This document shows positions 17,972 to 26,876 of a DNA stretch of 64,000 nucleotides, piece by piece. The stretch is from JALOLG01 sp963722415 (GTDB lineage Bacteria > Actinomycetota > Acidimicrobiia > Acidimicrobiales > Ilumatobacteraceae). Position numbers and translations under genes: made by a program. The DNA is taken from contig CAVRNI010000002.1 of the NCBI GenBank assembly GCA_963722415.1, forward strand, positions 124,001 to 188,000, in the 5' to 3' direction. Position 1 is the first letter of the stretch, and each line of letters begins with the position of its first letter. Below the pieces are notes generated by a model. The model saw only the letters and a program-made list of their open reading frames with translations. It ran no database searches and was not told the origin of the DNA.

Positions 17972-18568
17972 ATGACCACCGTCGCGATCGTCTACCACAG
18001 CGGATTCGGCCACACCCGAGTGCAGGCCGAGGCCGTCCGGGATGGTGCCGCGTCCATCCCCGGCACCACCGTCCACCTCGTTCCGGTCGAGGATCACGAG
18101 CAGCATTGGAGCGAGATCGACGCCGCCGATGCGATCGTCTTCGGCGCGCCGACCTACATGGCGGGCGCGTCCGCACCGTTCAAGGCGTTCCTCGACGCCA
18201 CCTCCGGGCGCTGGAGCGAGCAGCGGTGGAAGAACAAGCTCGCCGCCGGGTTCACCAACTCCGCCGGTCTGAACGGCGACAAGCTCGCCACCCTCCAGCA
18301 ATTCGCGCTGTTCGCGATGCAGCACAGCATGATCTGGGTCGGGCTCGGGCTGCTTCCCGGCAACCACACCACAGCCGGGTCGTCCGACGACCTCAACCGG
18401 CTTGCCGGTTTCCTCGGCGCGATGGCGCAGTCCAACGCCGACCAAGGCCCCGAGCTCGTCCCGCCACTCGCCGATCGCCGCACCGCCGAACACTTGGGCC
18501 GCCGAGTCGCCGAGGCTGCCGCACGCTGGCACCACCCACACGTTGCCCTCGCCGAAGCGACCGCATGA
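17972..18568 (+). CDS. Flavodoxin-fold NAD(P)H-dependent FMN reductase (WrbA-like)
   Basis: A 198-aa flavodoxin-fold enzyme: FMN phosphate loop VYHSGFGHTRVQA (residues 7-19), FGAPTYMAGASAPFKAFLD near 57 and GLLPGNHTTAG near 127. WrbA-like quinone or FMN reductase activity is expected. AGGAG lies 6 nt before ATG 17972. It is transcribed away from the LysR gene and starts a set with the next two genes (4-nt overlap, then a 1-nt gap). Confidence 0.82.
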   Translation: MTTVAIVYHSGFGHTRVQAEAVRDGAASIPGTTVHLVPVEDHEQHWSEIDAADAIVFGAPTYMAGASAPFKAFLDATSGRWSEQRWKNKLAAGFTNSAGLNGDKLATLQQFALFAMQHSMIWVGLGLLPGNHTTAGSSDDLNRLAGFLGAMAQSNADQGPELVPPLADRRTAEHLGRRVAEAAARWHHPHVALAEATA

Positions 18569-18972
18569 ACGTCGCACACGAGCCCGCCAATCGAGCGGCG
18601 GTCGAATCCGTCGGGGCGACACTGCAGCTGTACTTCGATGGGCTGTACAACAGCGACACCGAACGGCTCGCCCAGGCGTTCCACCGCCGGGCCATCTACG
18701 CGTCGGCAACGGGGGGCAGCCTCGTACAGATGTCGATGCCCGAGTACCTCGCGATGGTCGATGCCCGCCCGTCCCCAGCGTCGCGAGGCGAGCGACGCAC
18801 CGACAACGTGCTGTCGATCGACTTCGCCGGACCCGTGACGGCCCTCGCCCGCGTCGAGTGCTCGATCGGGCCGAAGCACTTCACCGACTTGCTCACGCTG
18901 GTCCACGTCGACGGCCGTTGGCAGATCATCGCCAAGGTCTTCCACTTCGAGCTCGAAGCCACGAGGAGCTGA
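18565..18972 (+). CDS. SnoaL/NTF2-like protein
   Basis: A 135-aa cone-shaped alpha+beta barrel protein: LQLYFDGLYNSDTERLAQAFHRRAIYAS helices, then a curled sheet ending LTLVHVDGRWQIIAKVFHFE. It matches the putative lumazine-binding/SnoaL-like group. It overlaps the flavodoxin stop by 4 nt (ATGA). Probably binds a small hydrophobic ligand of the same pathway. Confidence 0.75.
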   Translation: MNVAHEPANRAAVESVGATLQLYFDGLYNSDTERLAQAFHRRAIYASATGGSLVQMSMPEYLAMVDARPSPASRGERRTDNVLSIDFAGPVTALARVECSIGPKHFTDLLTLVHVDGRWQIIAKVFHFELEATRS

Positions 18973-18973
18973 C

Positions 18974-19201
18974 ATGCCGTACGTCAACATCAAGATCACC
19001 AACGAAGGTGCCAGCAACAGTCAGAAAGCGGCGCTGATCAGTGGCGTCACCGACGTGCTCGTCGGCGTGCTCGGCAAGGACCCGTCCACCACCTTCGTCG
19101 TCATCGACGAGGTCGACACCGAACACTGGGGCATCGGCGGGCTCCCCGTCGAGGAGTACCGCAGGCAACGCGCCGCCACGCCGGCGACGGGTGCCGTGTG
19201 A
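18974..19201 (+). CDS. 4-oxalocrotonate tautomerase family protein
   Basis: A 75-aa protein starting Met-Pro-Tyr-Val-Asn-Ile; Pro-2 becomes the catalytic N-terminal proline after Met removal. The length and the TTFVVIDEVDTEHWGIGG segment fit the tautomerase superfamily. With the SnoaL-like and flavodoxin proteins it suggests handling of a quinone or keto-enol substrate. Confidence 0.85.
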   Translation: MPYVNIKITNEGASNSQKAALISGVTDVLVGVLGKDPSTTFVVIDEVDTEHWGIGGLPVEEYRRQRAATPATGAV

Positions 19202-19207
19202 TCCGCT

Positions 19208-19837
19208 GTGGCGCTCAGCATCGAACCATCATCCGTGGAACCGACTTGCCTCATGGACGAACGGCACCGGGCCTCGTGGGCGGAGCGGGTTCTGGTCGAG
19301 CGCCTGTCGGGCGGCGACGAGACCGCGCTCGCCGACCTGTACGACCGGTACGCGGGCCTCGTCTACGGGCTCGCGGTGCGGACACTCGTCGATCGGCAGG
19401 CCGCTGAGGACGTCACCCAGGAGGTGTTCGTGTCGCTGTGGGAGCATCCGGAGCGCATCGAGTCGGGGCGCGGCACCCTACGCGGCTTCCTCGCCACGTT
19501 CACCCACCGCCGTGCGGTCGACGCGGTGCGTCGGGAGGAGGCGCGCCGGCGTCGGGAGTCGCGGGTGGCACGAGCGGAGGGCGATGTGCCCGACGTCGCC
19601 GACTCGGTGCTCCGGTCGGACACGACCGGCAAGGTGCGCACGGCCCTCGAGGTGCTGCCCCCGGCGCAGCGGCAGGCACTGGAGCTCGCCTATTTCGACG
19701 GGTACACGTACCGGCAGGTCGCCGACGTGTTGGGCATCCCGGAGGGCACCGCCAAGTCCCGGCTCCGCATGGCACTGACGCGCATCGCCGAACACCTCGG
19801 TCCTGAAATGAACGAGCGGAGTGAACGATGGACATGA
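19208..19837 (+). CDS. ECF RNA polymerase sigma factor (SigK-like)
   Basis: A 209-aa extracytoplasmic-function sigma factor. Region 2 is LADLYDRYAGLVYGLAVRTL...AAEDVTQEVFVSLW (residues about 38-80). Region 4 is LPPAQRQALELAYFDGYTYRQVADVLGIPEGTAKSRLRMALTR (about 150-195), joined by a short linker. GTG 19208 is used; ATG 19253 is an alternative that would trim 15 residues before the fold. It overlaps the next gene by 10 nt, the usual sigma/anti-sigma coupling. Confidence 0.88.
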   Translation: MALSIEPSSVEPTCLMDERHRASWAERVLVERLSGGDETALADLYDRYAGLVYGLAVRTLVDRQAAEDVTQEVFVSLWEHPERIESGRGTLRGFLATFTHRRAVDAVRREEARRRRESRVARAEGDVPDVADSVLRSDTTGKVRTALEVLPPAQRQALELAYFDGYTYRQVADVLGIPEGTAKSRLRMALTRIAEHLGPEMNERSERWT

Positions 19838-20901
19838 ACGACGGCCCCCCGACGGCCCCGGTCTCACCGGACGATCTGGCCGTCTATGCGCTCGACGCAC
19901 ACGACACGGACGATGCCGCCGCCATCGTCGCCCACCTCGACGCCAGTCCCGACATCGCCCGCTGGGAGCAGGACCTGCGGTCCGCGGCCGGCGAGTTCGC
20001 GGCAGGGGTCGTCAACGACGTCACGCCGCTCGCCGAGCTGCGGTGTCGGGTGCTCGCCGAGGCACGCCGCCGCCGGCAGCCCGCCGCGGTGGTTGCCGGC
20101 GCCTCGCCGATCGACGTGCACCGCGTCGAGGTGGCGCGGGCGATCCTGCTGTTGCACGACCTGACCGTCGACGACTGGGCCCGCCCGGTCGACCCGAGCG
20201 AGTTCGCCGGCTGGACCGTTCACGACGTCGCGGTCCACCTGTCGGCCAACGAGTCGCTGCTGGCCTCTCAGCTCGGCGTACCGGTTGCCGGCATCCCCGA
20301 GACCGCCACCGACAACGAGGACCGCACCGCGCAGGCGCGGGCGCGGCACGCGGGCCGCCCGCCGACGCGCGCGGTCGCCGAGTTGGAGGCCGCCGCGAAA
20401 GCGAGCGACACGGAGCTCGCAGCCCGGGGCGAGGCCCGCCTCGACGAGCCGATCGACTGGTGGGGCAGGCGTGCCGCGACGCGGGTTGCGGTGCTCGTGC
20501 GGGCCTTCGAGACGTGGACCCACGCGGACGACATCCGTCGCGCCGTCGGCGTACCGATGGTGGCCCCACCGCTCGCGTCGCTGCTCACGATGACCGAGAT
20601 CGGGTGCGGCCTCGTGCCGAGCATGCTCGCCACCCGGGGCGCGTCTCACCGAGGCCGGCTCGTCCGCTTCCGCTTCACCGACCTCGGCGGCGCCGCCTGG
20701 GACGTCGACCTGGGAGCCGTCGGCGGGGTCCGTCCAGCCGGCGACGACGCGGTCGACACCGAGATCGTCACCGAGGCCGTCGCCGTGTGCCGAGCCATCA
20801 GCGCCCGGCTCGACCCCCGCGAGCTGACCTATGTCGTCGTCGGCGACGAGCAGTTGGCCCGCGACGTCATCGACGCCCTCCCGGCCCTGGCGGTGCTCTG
20901 A
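19828..20901 (+). CDS. Soluble anti-sigma-like RskA N-domain fused to a mycothiol MDMPI domain
   Basis: A 357-aa protein. The N-terminal ~70 residues (LAVYALDAHDTDDAAAIVAHLDASPDIARWEQDL) resemble the sigma-binding domain of RskA-type anti-sigma-K factors. In place of the usual membrane helix, a maleylpyruvate-isomerase (MDMPI)-type DinB domain follows, with metal-ligand-like His near 131-137 (VHDVAVHLSANE) and a Glu-x3-His near 228-232 (FETWTHADD). A C-terminal SCP2-like tail (RLVRFRFTDLGG...AVCRAISARLD) completes it. No membrane segment is visible, so it should act in the cytoplasm, possibly tying sigma release to mycothiol or electrophile status. That last point is inference. It overlaps the sigma gene by 10 nt. 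Confidence 0.72.
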   Translation: MDMNDGPPTAPVSPDDLAVYALDAHDTDDAAAIVAHLDASPDIARWEQDLRSAAGEFAAGVVNDVTPLAELRCRVLAEARRRRQPAAVVAGASPIDVHRVEVARAILLLHDLTVDDWARPVDPSEFAGWTVHDVAVHLSANESLLASQLGVPVAGIPETATDNEDRTAQARARHAGRPPTRAVAELEAAAKASDTELAARGEARLDEPIDWWGRRAATRVAVLVRAFETWTHADDIRRAVGVPMVAPPLASLLTMTEIGCGLVPSMLATRGASHRGRLVRFRFTDLGGAAWDVDLGAVGGVRPAGDDAVDTEIVTEAVAVCRAISARLDPRELTYVVVGDEQLARDVIDALPALAVL

Positions 20902-20926
20902 CTGCTGAGGCACTTCGACCGCGTGG

Positions 20927-21502
20927 TCATTCGGCGGGAGTCCCCTCGGGCGTCACGTTCTCCAGCAGGATCGCGGCGACTTGCTGTGCCTGGCGCGCCG
21001 GCTCGGGCGAACGCAGCACGGCGGCGGCCACCATGGCGCCGTTGGCGAGGATGAACAGCTGCTCGGCGAGCGCCCGGGCGGCGCCCGCCCGCTCGGCCAG
21101 GTCGGCGAGGAACGTGTCGAACGCCTGCTTCTGGTCGGTCACGGCCGAGGTCACCGACTCGGAGACCGTGCTCATCTCCCCGTACACGTTGATGAACGGG
21201 CAGCCCCGGTAGTCGGGCTCGGAGAACCAGTCGTAGAGGAAATCGAAGACGCTGAGCAGCGCAGTGCGAGGGTCCGGCCGCGCGGCCACGTGCTCGGCGA
21301 TCGCACGTTGGAACGATTGGTCGCGGCGGCGCAGCACCGCCTCGGCGAGCTGCTCCTTGGCCGGGAACATCTTGTACAGCCGCTTCAGCGACACACCGGA
21401 GTCGTCCCGGACCTGATCCATTCCGACGGCGCGGATCCCGTGCTCGTAGAACAGCCGGTCGGCGGCATCCAGCACGAGCGTACGCGCCGTTTCGTCGTCC
21501 AA
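20927..21502 (-). CDS. TetR/AcrR-family transcriptional repressor
   Basis: 191 aa. The N-terminal helix-turn-helix is LVLDAADRLFYEHGIRAVGMDQVRDDSGVSLKRLYKMFPAKEQL, followed by a ligand domain with GCPFINVYGEM near 100. The upstream ATG (21586) would place both operators inside the gene. TTG 21502, with AAGGGGG 8 nt upstream, gives a normal TetR length and is preferred. It is divergent from the hydrolase/MFS pair, which it probably represses together with itself. Confidence 0.82.
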   Translation of the reverse strand: MDDETARTLVLDAADRLFYEHGIRAVGMDQVRDDSGVSLKRLYKMFPAKEQLAEAVLRRRDQSFQRAIAEHVAARPDPRTALLSVFDFLYDWFSEPDYRGCPFINVYGEMSTVSESVTSAVTDQKQAFDTFLADLAERAGAARALAEQLFILANGAMVAAAVLRSPEPARQAQQVAAILLENVTPEGTPAE

Positions 21503-21520
21503 GTCGCCAACCCCCTTGCG

Positions 21521-21575
21521 TAGAGAACCAACGTTCTCTATAGTACCAGATCCGACGGAGAACGATGGTTCTCCG
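21521..21575. promoter_or_regulatory. Two 8-4-8 palindromic operators between tetR and the hydrolase gene
   Basis: TAGAGAAC-CAAC-GTTCTCTA (21521-21540) and CGGAGAAC-GATG-GTTCTCCG (21556-21575) are both perfect, with centres 35 bp apart. They share the GAGAAC-N4-GTTCTC core. Between them are TATAGT (plus, 21539-21544) and TACTAT (minus), plausible overlapping -10 boxes for the two directions. Confidence 0.7.
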
Positions 21576-21615
21576 ACCGGCCACATTCATTCGAATCCAA
21601 CGACAGGAGCTGTCA

Positions 21616-22485
21616 ATGACGACGTTCACGACTCGGTACCGCACCGCGACGGTGCGGGGCCACGAGATCTTCTACCGCTCGGCCGGCGACCCGGCGAACC
21701 CGACGGTCGTGCTCCTCCATGGCTTCCCGGCGAGCTCGTTCATGTACCGAGAGCTGATCGCCGAGCTGTCCGACTCGTACCACCTGATCGCCCCCGACCA
21801 CCTCGGGTTCGGGCGCTCGGCCACACCATCCGTGGAGGAGTTCGAGTACTCGTTCGACGCCCTGACCGCGATCACGAGCGAGCTGCTCGACCAGCTCGGC
21901 CTGGACCGGTTCGCGCTGTACATGCAGGACTACGGCGCACCGATCGGGTTCCGGATCGCCAGCCAGCAGCCGGCACGGATCACCGCGTTGATCAGCCAGA
22001 ACGGCAACGCCTACCTGGATGGCATCACGCCGTTCTGGGAGCCGCTGCTCGCCTTCGCCGAGGACGGCGTGACGAACGCCGAGCCGGTGCGGGCCAGCCT
22101 CGAACCGGCCGGGCCGCACTGGGCATACACGCACGGCGTGCCGGCCGACCGGCTGGACCGGGTGTCGCCGGACAACTGGACGATGGACCAGGCGGGGCTC
22201 GACCGGCCCGGCAACAAGGAGATCCAGCTCGCGCTGTTCCGTGACTACCGGTTCAACCTCGAGTTGTACCCCAAGTTCCAGGAGTACCTCCGCACCCATC
22301 AGCCGCCGTTACTCGCGGTGTGGGGCGCGCACGACGAGATCTTCGGCCCGGACGGTGCGCGGGCGTTCGCCCGGGACGTGCCCGACGCGGAGATCCACCT
22401 GCTCGATGCCGGGCACTTCGCGCTCGAGTCCAGCGGCGAGGAGATCACCAACCTGGTCCGCTCGTTCCTGCGCCGGGTGCTGTGA
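21616..22485 (+). CDS. Alpha/beta hydrolase (haloalkane dehalogenase/epoxide hydrolase type)
   Basis: 289 aa. The oxyanion motif HGFPASSFMYR near residue 35, an Asp nucleophile in YMQDYGAPIG near 105-114, the acid region VWGAHDEIF near 238 and the catalytic His in DAGHFALE near 268. An Asp rather than Ser nucleophile points to epoxide hydrolase or dehalogenase chemistry. AGGAG is 6 nt before ATG 21616. It is co-transcribed with the MFS exporter (4-nt overlap), so an enzyme-plus-efflux response to a xenobiotic is likely. Confidence 0.84.
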   Translation: MTTFTTRYRTATVRGHEIFYRSAGDPANPTVVLLHGFPASSFMYRELIAELSDSYHLIAPDHLGFGRSATPSVEEFEYSFDALTAITSELLDQLGLDRFALYMQDYGAPIGFRIASQQPARITALISQNGNAYLDGITPFWEPLLAFAEDGVTNAEPVRASLEPAGPHWAYTHGVPADRLDRVSPDNWTMDQAGLDRPGNKEIQLALFRDYRFNLELYPKFQEYLRTHQPPLLAVWGAHDEIFGPDGARAFARDVPDAEIHLLDAGHFALESSGEEITNLVRSFLRRVL

Positions 22486-23723
22486 CGGCCGACGCGCCGG
22501 CACCGGTCGTGGCGACTCCGGACGCGTCGGCGTCCGGGTCGCCGGGGCGGGTCACGTCGCGAGCGCTTCCGCGGCCGTTGGTCGCCTTGTTCGCGGTCGC
22601 GTGCGGGCTGGCGGTCGCGAACGTCTATTACGCACATCCGGTCCTCGACGCGATCGCCGCCAGCTTCGGCATCAGCCAGGCGACCGTCGGCATCGTCGTG
22701 ACCGTGACGCAGATCGGCTACGGCATCGGCCTCGTGTTGTTGGTACCGCTCGGCGATGTGCTCGACCGCCGGCAGTTGATCGTCACCCAGCTCGTGTTGT
22801 CGACCGTCGCGCTGGTTGTCGTCGGCACGGCGCCTTCGACGATCGTGCTCCTCGCCGGCATGGTGATGGTCGGTGTGCTCGCGGTCGTCACCCAGGTGCT
22901 CGTGGCGTTCGCCGCGACAGTCGCCGGCGAGCACGAGCGCGGTGCCGTCGTCGGCACCGTCACCAGCGGTGTCGTCATCGGGATCCTGCTGGCCCGCACG
23001 TTCGCCGGCGCGATCACCGATGTGGCGGGGTGGCGCGCCGTCTACCTCGTGTCGGCCGCGCTCACGCTGACCGTCAGCGCGCTGTTGTCGCGGTACCTGC
23101 CGAGCCTGCCCCGACCAGCGCAGCGGATCGCCTATCGACGGCTGCTGCGCTCGATGCTCACGCTGTACGCGACGGAACGGACGCTGCGGATCCGGGCCGC
23201 CCTGGCCATGCTGATCTTCGCCGCCTTCAACGTGCTCTGGACGTCGCTCCTCCTGCCGCTGCGCGAGCCCCCGCACTCGATGTCACACGGCGCGATCGGG
23301 TTGCTCGGCCTTGTCGGAGCGGCCGGCGCGCTCGGTGCCGCGCGGGCCGGCCGGCTCGCCGATCGCGGTCTCGGCCGGGTCACCACCGGCGTGGCGCTCG
23401 CGCTGCTGTTGGTGTCCTGGCTGCCGATCGCGCTCGTACGGCACTCGCTGCTGGCGCTCGTCGTCGGTCTCGTGACGCTGGACCTCGCGGTCCAGGCCGT
23501 CCACGTGACGAGCCAGAGCATGATCTACACGATCGATCCGGGAGCACGCAGCCGGCTCGTCGGCGCGTACATGGTGTTCTATTCGATCGGCAGCGCAGCC
23601 GGCGCGATCGGCTCGACAGCCGTCTACGCCCGCGCCGGCTGGACGGGAGTGTGCGCGTTGGGCGCCGCGATCAGCGGTACGGCGCTGGCGGTGTGGGCGA
23701 ACGCCGAGCGACGGAGCAGTTGA
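22482..23723 (+). CDS. MFS transporter
   Basis: A 413-aa major-facilitator protein with about 12 membrane helices, the inter-helix 2/3 loop GDVLDRRQL and a weaker second-half counterpart GRLADRGLG. It starts at GTG 22482, overlapping the hydrolase stop by 4 nt, so it falls under the same TetR control. Probable efflux of the hydrolase substrate or product (inference). Confidence 0.85.
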   Translation: MTADAPAPVVATPDASASGSPGRVTSRALPRPLVALFAVACGLAVANVYYAHPVLDAIAASFGISQATVGIVVTVTQIGYGIGLVLLVPLGDVLDRRQLIVTQLVLSTVALVVVGTAPSTIVLLAGMVMVGVLAVVTQVLVAFAATVAGEHERGAVVGTVTSGVVIGILLARTFAGAITDVAGWRAVYLVSAALTLTVSALLSRYLPSLPRPAQRIAYRRLLRSMLTLYATERTLRIRAALAMLIFAAFNVLWTSLLLPLREPPHSMSHGAIGLLGLVGAAGALGAARAGRLADRGLGRVTTGVALALLLVSWLPIALVRHSLLALVVGLVTLDLAVQAVHVTSQSMIYTIDPGARSRLVGAYMVFYSIGSAAGAIGSTAVYARAGWTGVCALGAAISGTALAVWANAERRSS

Positions 23724-23837
23724 CGACGGACGAGTTGGGCGAGGACTGATCCGGCCCCTGCAGCGGCTTCGAACATAGCCCACATGTCGGAGCTGGTCGC
23801 CCTCCCCCCTTTCGGGCGGCCAACGGGAGGAGTGGGT

Positions 23838-26786
23838 ATGAGATCGATCTCGGCGATTGTGGGCGCGAGCCTGCTGATCGGGCTGGCGGTCGTCGCGCCG
23901 GACGTGTCCGGCGGACTGGAGGCCCAGGCATCACCGCCGGCCGCGCCCGCCGACAGCTATGAGGTGTTCCGGCCCTACGGTGCGGCTGGCGGCCTGAAGG
24001 ACGAGTTCGAGCAACTCGCTGCCGAAAATCCGGACATCACCAAGCTCGTCACGATCGGCCAGACGGTGCGGGGCGAGGACATCGTCGCCCTCAAGGTGTC
24101 CCGGCACGCCAGCCGCATCCGTGACGGCCGGCGGCCGGCGACGCTCTACATCGGCGGCCAGCACGGCCGGGAGTGGATCAGTCCCGAGACCGTGCGCCGC
24201 CTCGCCCACCACGTGGTCGACGGCTACCGCACCGAACGCCCACTCACCGACCTGATCGACACGACCGAGCTGTGGTTCGTGCCCGTCGCCAACCCCGACG
24301 GCTACGACTACTCATTCACACCGGGCAACCGGCTGTGGCGCAAGAACCTGCGCGACAACGACGGCGACGGCCGGATCACCGCCGTCGACGGCGTGGACCC
24401 CAACCGCAACTACCCGACCAAGTGGGGCTACGACGACGAGGGCTCGTCGCCCGATGCCGGCAGCGAGGCCTACCGGGGAACCGGCCCCGCCTCCGAGCCC
24501 GAGACCCGGGCCGTCGACGGATTGATGGCGCGGGTCGGCTTCGAGTTCCTCGTCAACTACCACTCCGCCGCCGAGGGGGTGCTGTACGGCACGGGTTGGC
24601 AGGTGGCCACGCCCACACCCGACGACGCGCTGTACGAGGCCCTGGTGGGGGACCCGGCCTCATCTGCCGTGCCCGGCTATCTCCCTGGCCTGACGGCGGA
24701 CCTGTACAGCGGCAACGGCATCCTCGACGAGCACGCCCACATCGCCTATGGCACGCTCGGTGTGCTCGTCGAGATGAGCCAGTGCCAAACTGTCGCCTCG
24801 GCCGACCCTGCTGACGAGTGGGATCCCGCCGACTGCACGAGCGCGTTCCACTTCCCGGACGACGAGGCGCTGGTGGAAGCCGAGTTCCGCAAGAACCTGC
24901 CGTTCGCCCTCTCCATCGCCCAGTCGGCCGCCGACCCGGCCGACCCGGTGACCGTGACGGGGCGGCAGGCGCCCGAGTTCGTGGTCGACAGCTTCGACGT
25001 GTCATACGGCGACCCGCAGACCGTCGCCGTGACCGCTCGGCGCGACCAGCACACGCAGCGTCTCGAGTACCGGGTCAACGGCGGCCGAACCCGGCGGGCG
25101 CACATCCGCGAATGGAAGGGCGGTGAGCGCTACGGCGACGAGCGCGACCGCTACTACGCCGAGTTCCGGGGCGAGGTGAAGGGCACCCGGCCGGGGGACT
25201 CGGTGGAGGTGTGGTTCACAGCCCGCCGCGACAGGCGCCACGTCGAGAGCGAGCACTTCACCTACACGGTGGCCTCCGACAGCGGCGCCGACGCGCTGAT
25301 CCTCGCCAGTGAGGACTACACCGGCGTCAATCCCACGTACCCCGCGGGCACGGCGGGGCCGAAGTACGCCGACGAGTACGCCGCCGCCCTCGACGCCAAC
25401 GACATCACCCATGCGACCTGGGACGTGGACGCCCAGGGTGTCCCGCACCCGCTCGGCGTGCTCAGCCACTTCGACGCTGTGGTGTGGGAGACGGGCGACG
25501 ACCGGCTGGTGCAAGACCCTGAGGATGCGCTCACCGACACGTTCCTGTTCGGCCCCGTCCCCGACATCGCCGTCGCCGAGCGCCAGCAGTACCTGACGCT
25601 GGCGCTGCGCGACTACCTCAACGAAGGCGGCAAGCTCGTCCAAGCGGGCGAGAGCACGCAGTACCACGGCCTGCTCGGCCGGTCGCTCGGCGGCATCTTC
25701 TACGGGCTCGCCGGGGCGCCGGAACAGGACTGCGCCATCACCCGCGACTTCCTGGCCGACTGCCTGCTGCTGTCCGACGACTTCGCCCAGTACTACCTCG
25801 GTGCGAGCCAGCGCGCCACGTTCGTGCGTCCCGCCGCCATCGACGGCCGCGGCCCGCTCGACGGAGTGACAGCCGAGTTCGGTGGGCCCGCCGTTGACGC
25901 CAATCCGCTCAACGAGGCCGGGGCGTTCTCCCTCACCAGCGACGTGCTCCCAGCCGAAGACTTCCCGCAGTTCGCCGGGACGGCGACGAGCACATACCGG
26001 GGCGCAGGCAACGTCAACCCGTTCGGCCCGGTCGAAGGGACCCGCTACGCGGGCGCCCTCCAGGTGCCGGTGTCGTACCAGCGGATCGGCCGCACGGTCG
26101 ACCTCACCGGCGTCCCCGCCACGGATGCGCCGACCCTGCGGATGAAGCTGTCGTACAGCACCCTGCTGACGTTCCACCACGTGATCGTCGAGGCGGCGCC
26201 GTCGGGCACCGATCAGTGGACGACGCTGCGCGACCTGAACGGCCGCACGTCGTCGAGCCCACCATCGGGGTGCGCGGAAGGGTCGAACCCCCTCCTGCCG
26301 CTCCACCCGTTCTTGAGCCACTACCTGTCGCCGGGCAGGCCCTGCGGGGCGACCGGCACCACGGGATCGTGGAACGCGTTCACCGGTGAGTCGGGAGGGT
26401 GGGTCGACGCCGCCTTCGACCTGTCGGGCTACGCCGGCCAAACGGTGGACGTCAAGGTCAGCTACGTCACCGACCAGGTCGACGCCGGGGTCGCCGGAGG
26501 GATCGGCGTCTTCGTCGACGACACCCAGCTGATCGTCGGTGGCACGGTCGTCGAGGCCGACGGGTTCGAGGCCGACGACGGTGCCTGGGTCGTCGAGGGC
26601 CCTCCCGCCGGCAGCCCACCGGGCACCCAAGGCAACTTCGCCATCACGCAGGAACTGATCCCGGTCGCCGCCTCCGTCGCCACGGAGGACACGGCCTTGC
26701 TCGGGTTCGGCATCGAGTCGCTCGCCACCCCGACGGCGCAAGCAGATCTGCTGGGCCGCGTGCTCGAGCAGCTGCTCCAGCGATGA
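23838..26786 (+). CDS. Secreted M14-family zinc carboxypeptidase, multidomain
   Basis: A 982-aa exported metallopeptidase. ATG 23838 follows GGGAGGAG by 5 nt and begins a signal peptide (MRSISAIVGASLLIGLAVVAPDVSG); an upstream ATG at 23784 lacks this. The M14 zinc ligands His/Glu are in QHGREWI (near 108-111) and the third His in NYHSAAE (near 241). DPNRNYP carries the substrate Arg/Asn and VEMSQC the catalytic Glu (near 312). The C-terminal ~550 residues hold an extra domain with GDDRL/GESTQYHGLLG and a final jelly-roll-like module (VDVKVSYVTDQVDAGVAGGIGVF) like those of immune-inhibitor-A peptidases. Extracellular protein degradation is the likely role. Confidence 0.88.
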   Translation: MRSISAIVGASLLIGLAVVAPDVSGGLEAQASPPAAPADSYEVFRPYGAAGGLKDEFEQLAAENPDITKLVTIGQTVRGEDIVALKVSRHASRIRDGRRPATLYIGGQHGREWISPETVRRLAHHVVDGYRTERPLTDLIDTTELWFVPVANPDGYDYSFTPGNRLWRKNLRDNDGDGRITAVDGVDPNRNYPTKWGYDDEGSSPDAGSEAYRGTGPASEPETRAVDGLMARVGFEFLVNYHSAAEGVLYGTGWQVATPTPDDALYEALVGDPASSAVPGYLPGLTADLYSGNGILDEHAHIAYGTLGVLVEMSQCQTVASADPADEWDPADCTSAFHFPDDEALVEAEFRKNLPFALSIAQSAADPADPVTVTGRQAPEFVVDSFDVSYGDPQTVAVTARRDQHTQRLEYRVNGGRTRRAHIREWKGGERYGDERDRYYAEFRGEVKGTRPGDSVEVWFTARRDRRHVESEHFTYTVASDSGADALILASEDYTGVNPTYPAGTAGPKYADEYAAALDANDITHATWDVDAQGVPHPLGVLSHFDAVVWETGDDRLVQDPEDALTDTFLFGPVPDIAVAERQQYLTLALRDYLNEGGKLVQAGESTQYHGLLGRSLGGIFYGLAGAPEQDCAITRDFLADCLLLSDDFAQYYLGASQRATFVRPAAIDGRGPLDGVTAEFGGPAVDANPLNEAGAFSLTSDVLPAEDFPQFAGTATSTYRGAGNVNPFGPVEGTRYAGALQVPVSYQRIGRTVDLTGVPATDAPTLRMKLSYSTLLTFHHVIVEAAPSGTDQWTTLRDLNGRTSSSPPSGCAEGSNPLLPLHPFLSHYLSPGRPCGATGTTGSWNAFTGESGGWVDAAFDLSGYAGQTVDVKVSYVTDQVDAGVAGGIGVFVDDTQLIVGGTVVEADGFEADDGAWVVEGPPAGSPPGTQGNFAITQELIPVAASVATEDTALLGFGIESLATPTAQADLLGRVLEQLLQR

Positions 26787-26803
26787 CCGGCATGGACCGC
26801 TTC

Positions 26804-26834
26804 CCGCGAGCGGCGCAGCACGCGCCGCTCGCGG
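26804..26834. terminator. 13-bp perfect hairpin between convergent genes
   Basis: CCGCGAGCGGCGC (26804-26816), 5-nt loop, GCGCCGCTCGCGG (26822-26834). It is placed between the peptidase stop (26786) and the RTX-like gene stop (26877). It has no T-tract and may serve both directions. Confidence 0.55.
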
Positions 26835-26876
26835 ATTCGCCGCCGCCATCCCGGACGGTCGCCCCTCGTGTCGTCG

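Noticed and set aside
21521..21575. Calling the GAAC-N4-GTTC palindromes LexA boxes
   Set aside because: The flanking bases (AGAAC/GTTCT) differ from the usual CGAAC/GTTCG and there are two copies next to a tetR gene; kept as an alternative only.
25002..26849. Minus-strand open frame opposite the carboxypeptidase
   Set aside because: Antisense shadow with biased composition; the peptidase is unambiguous on the plus strand.
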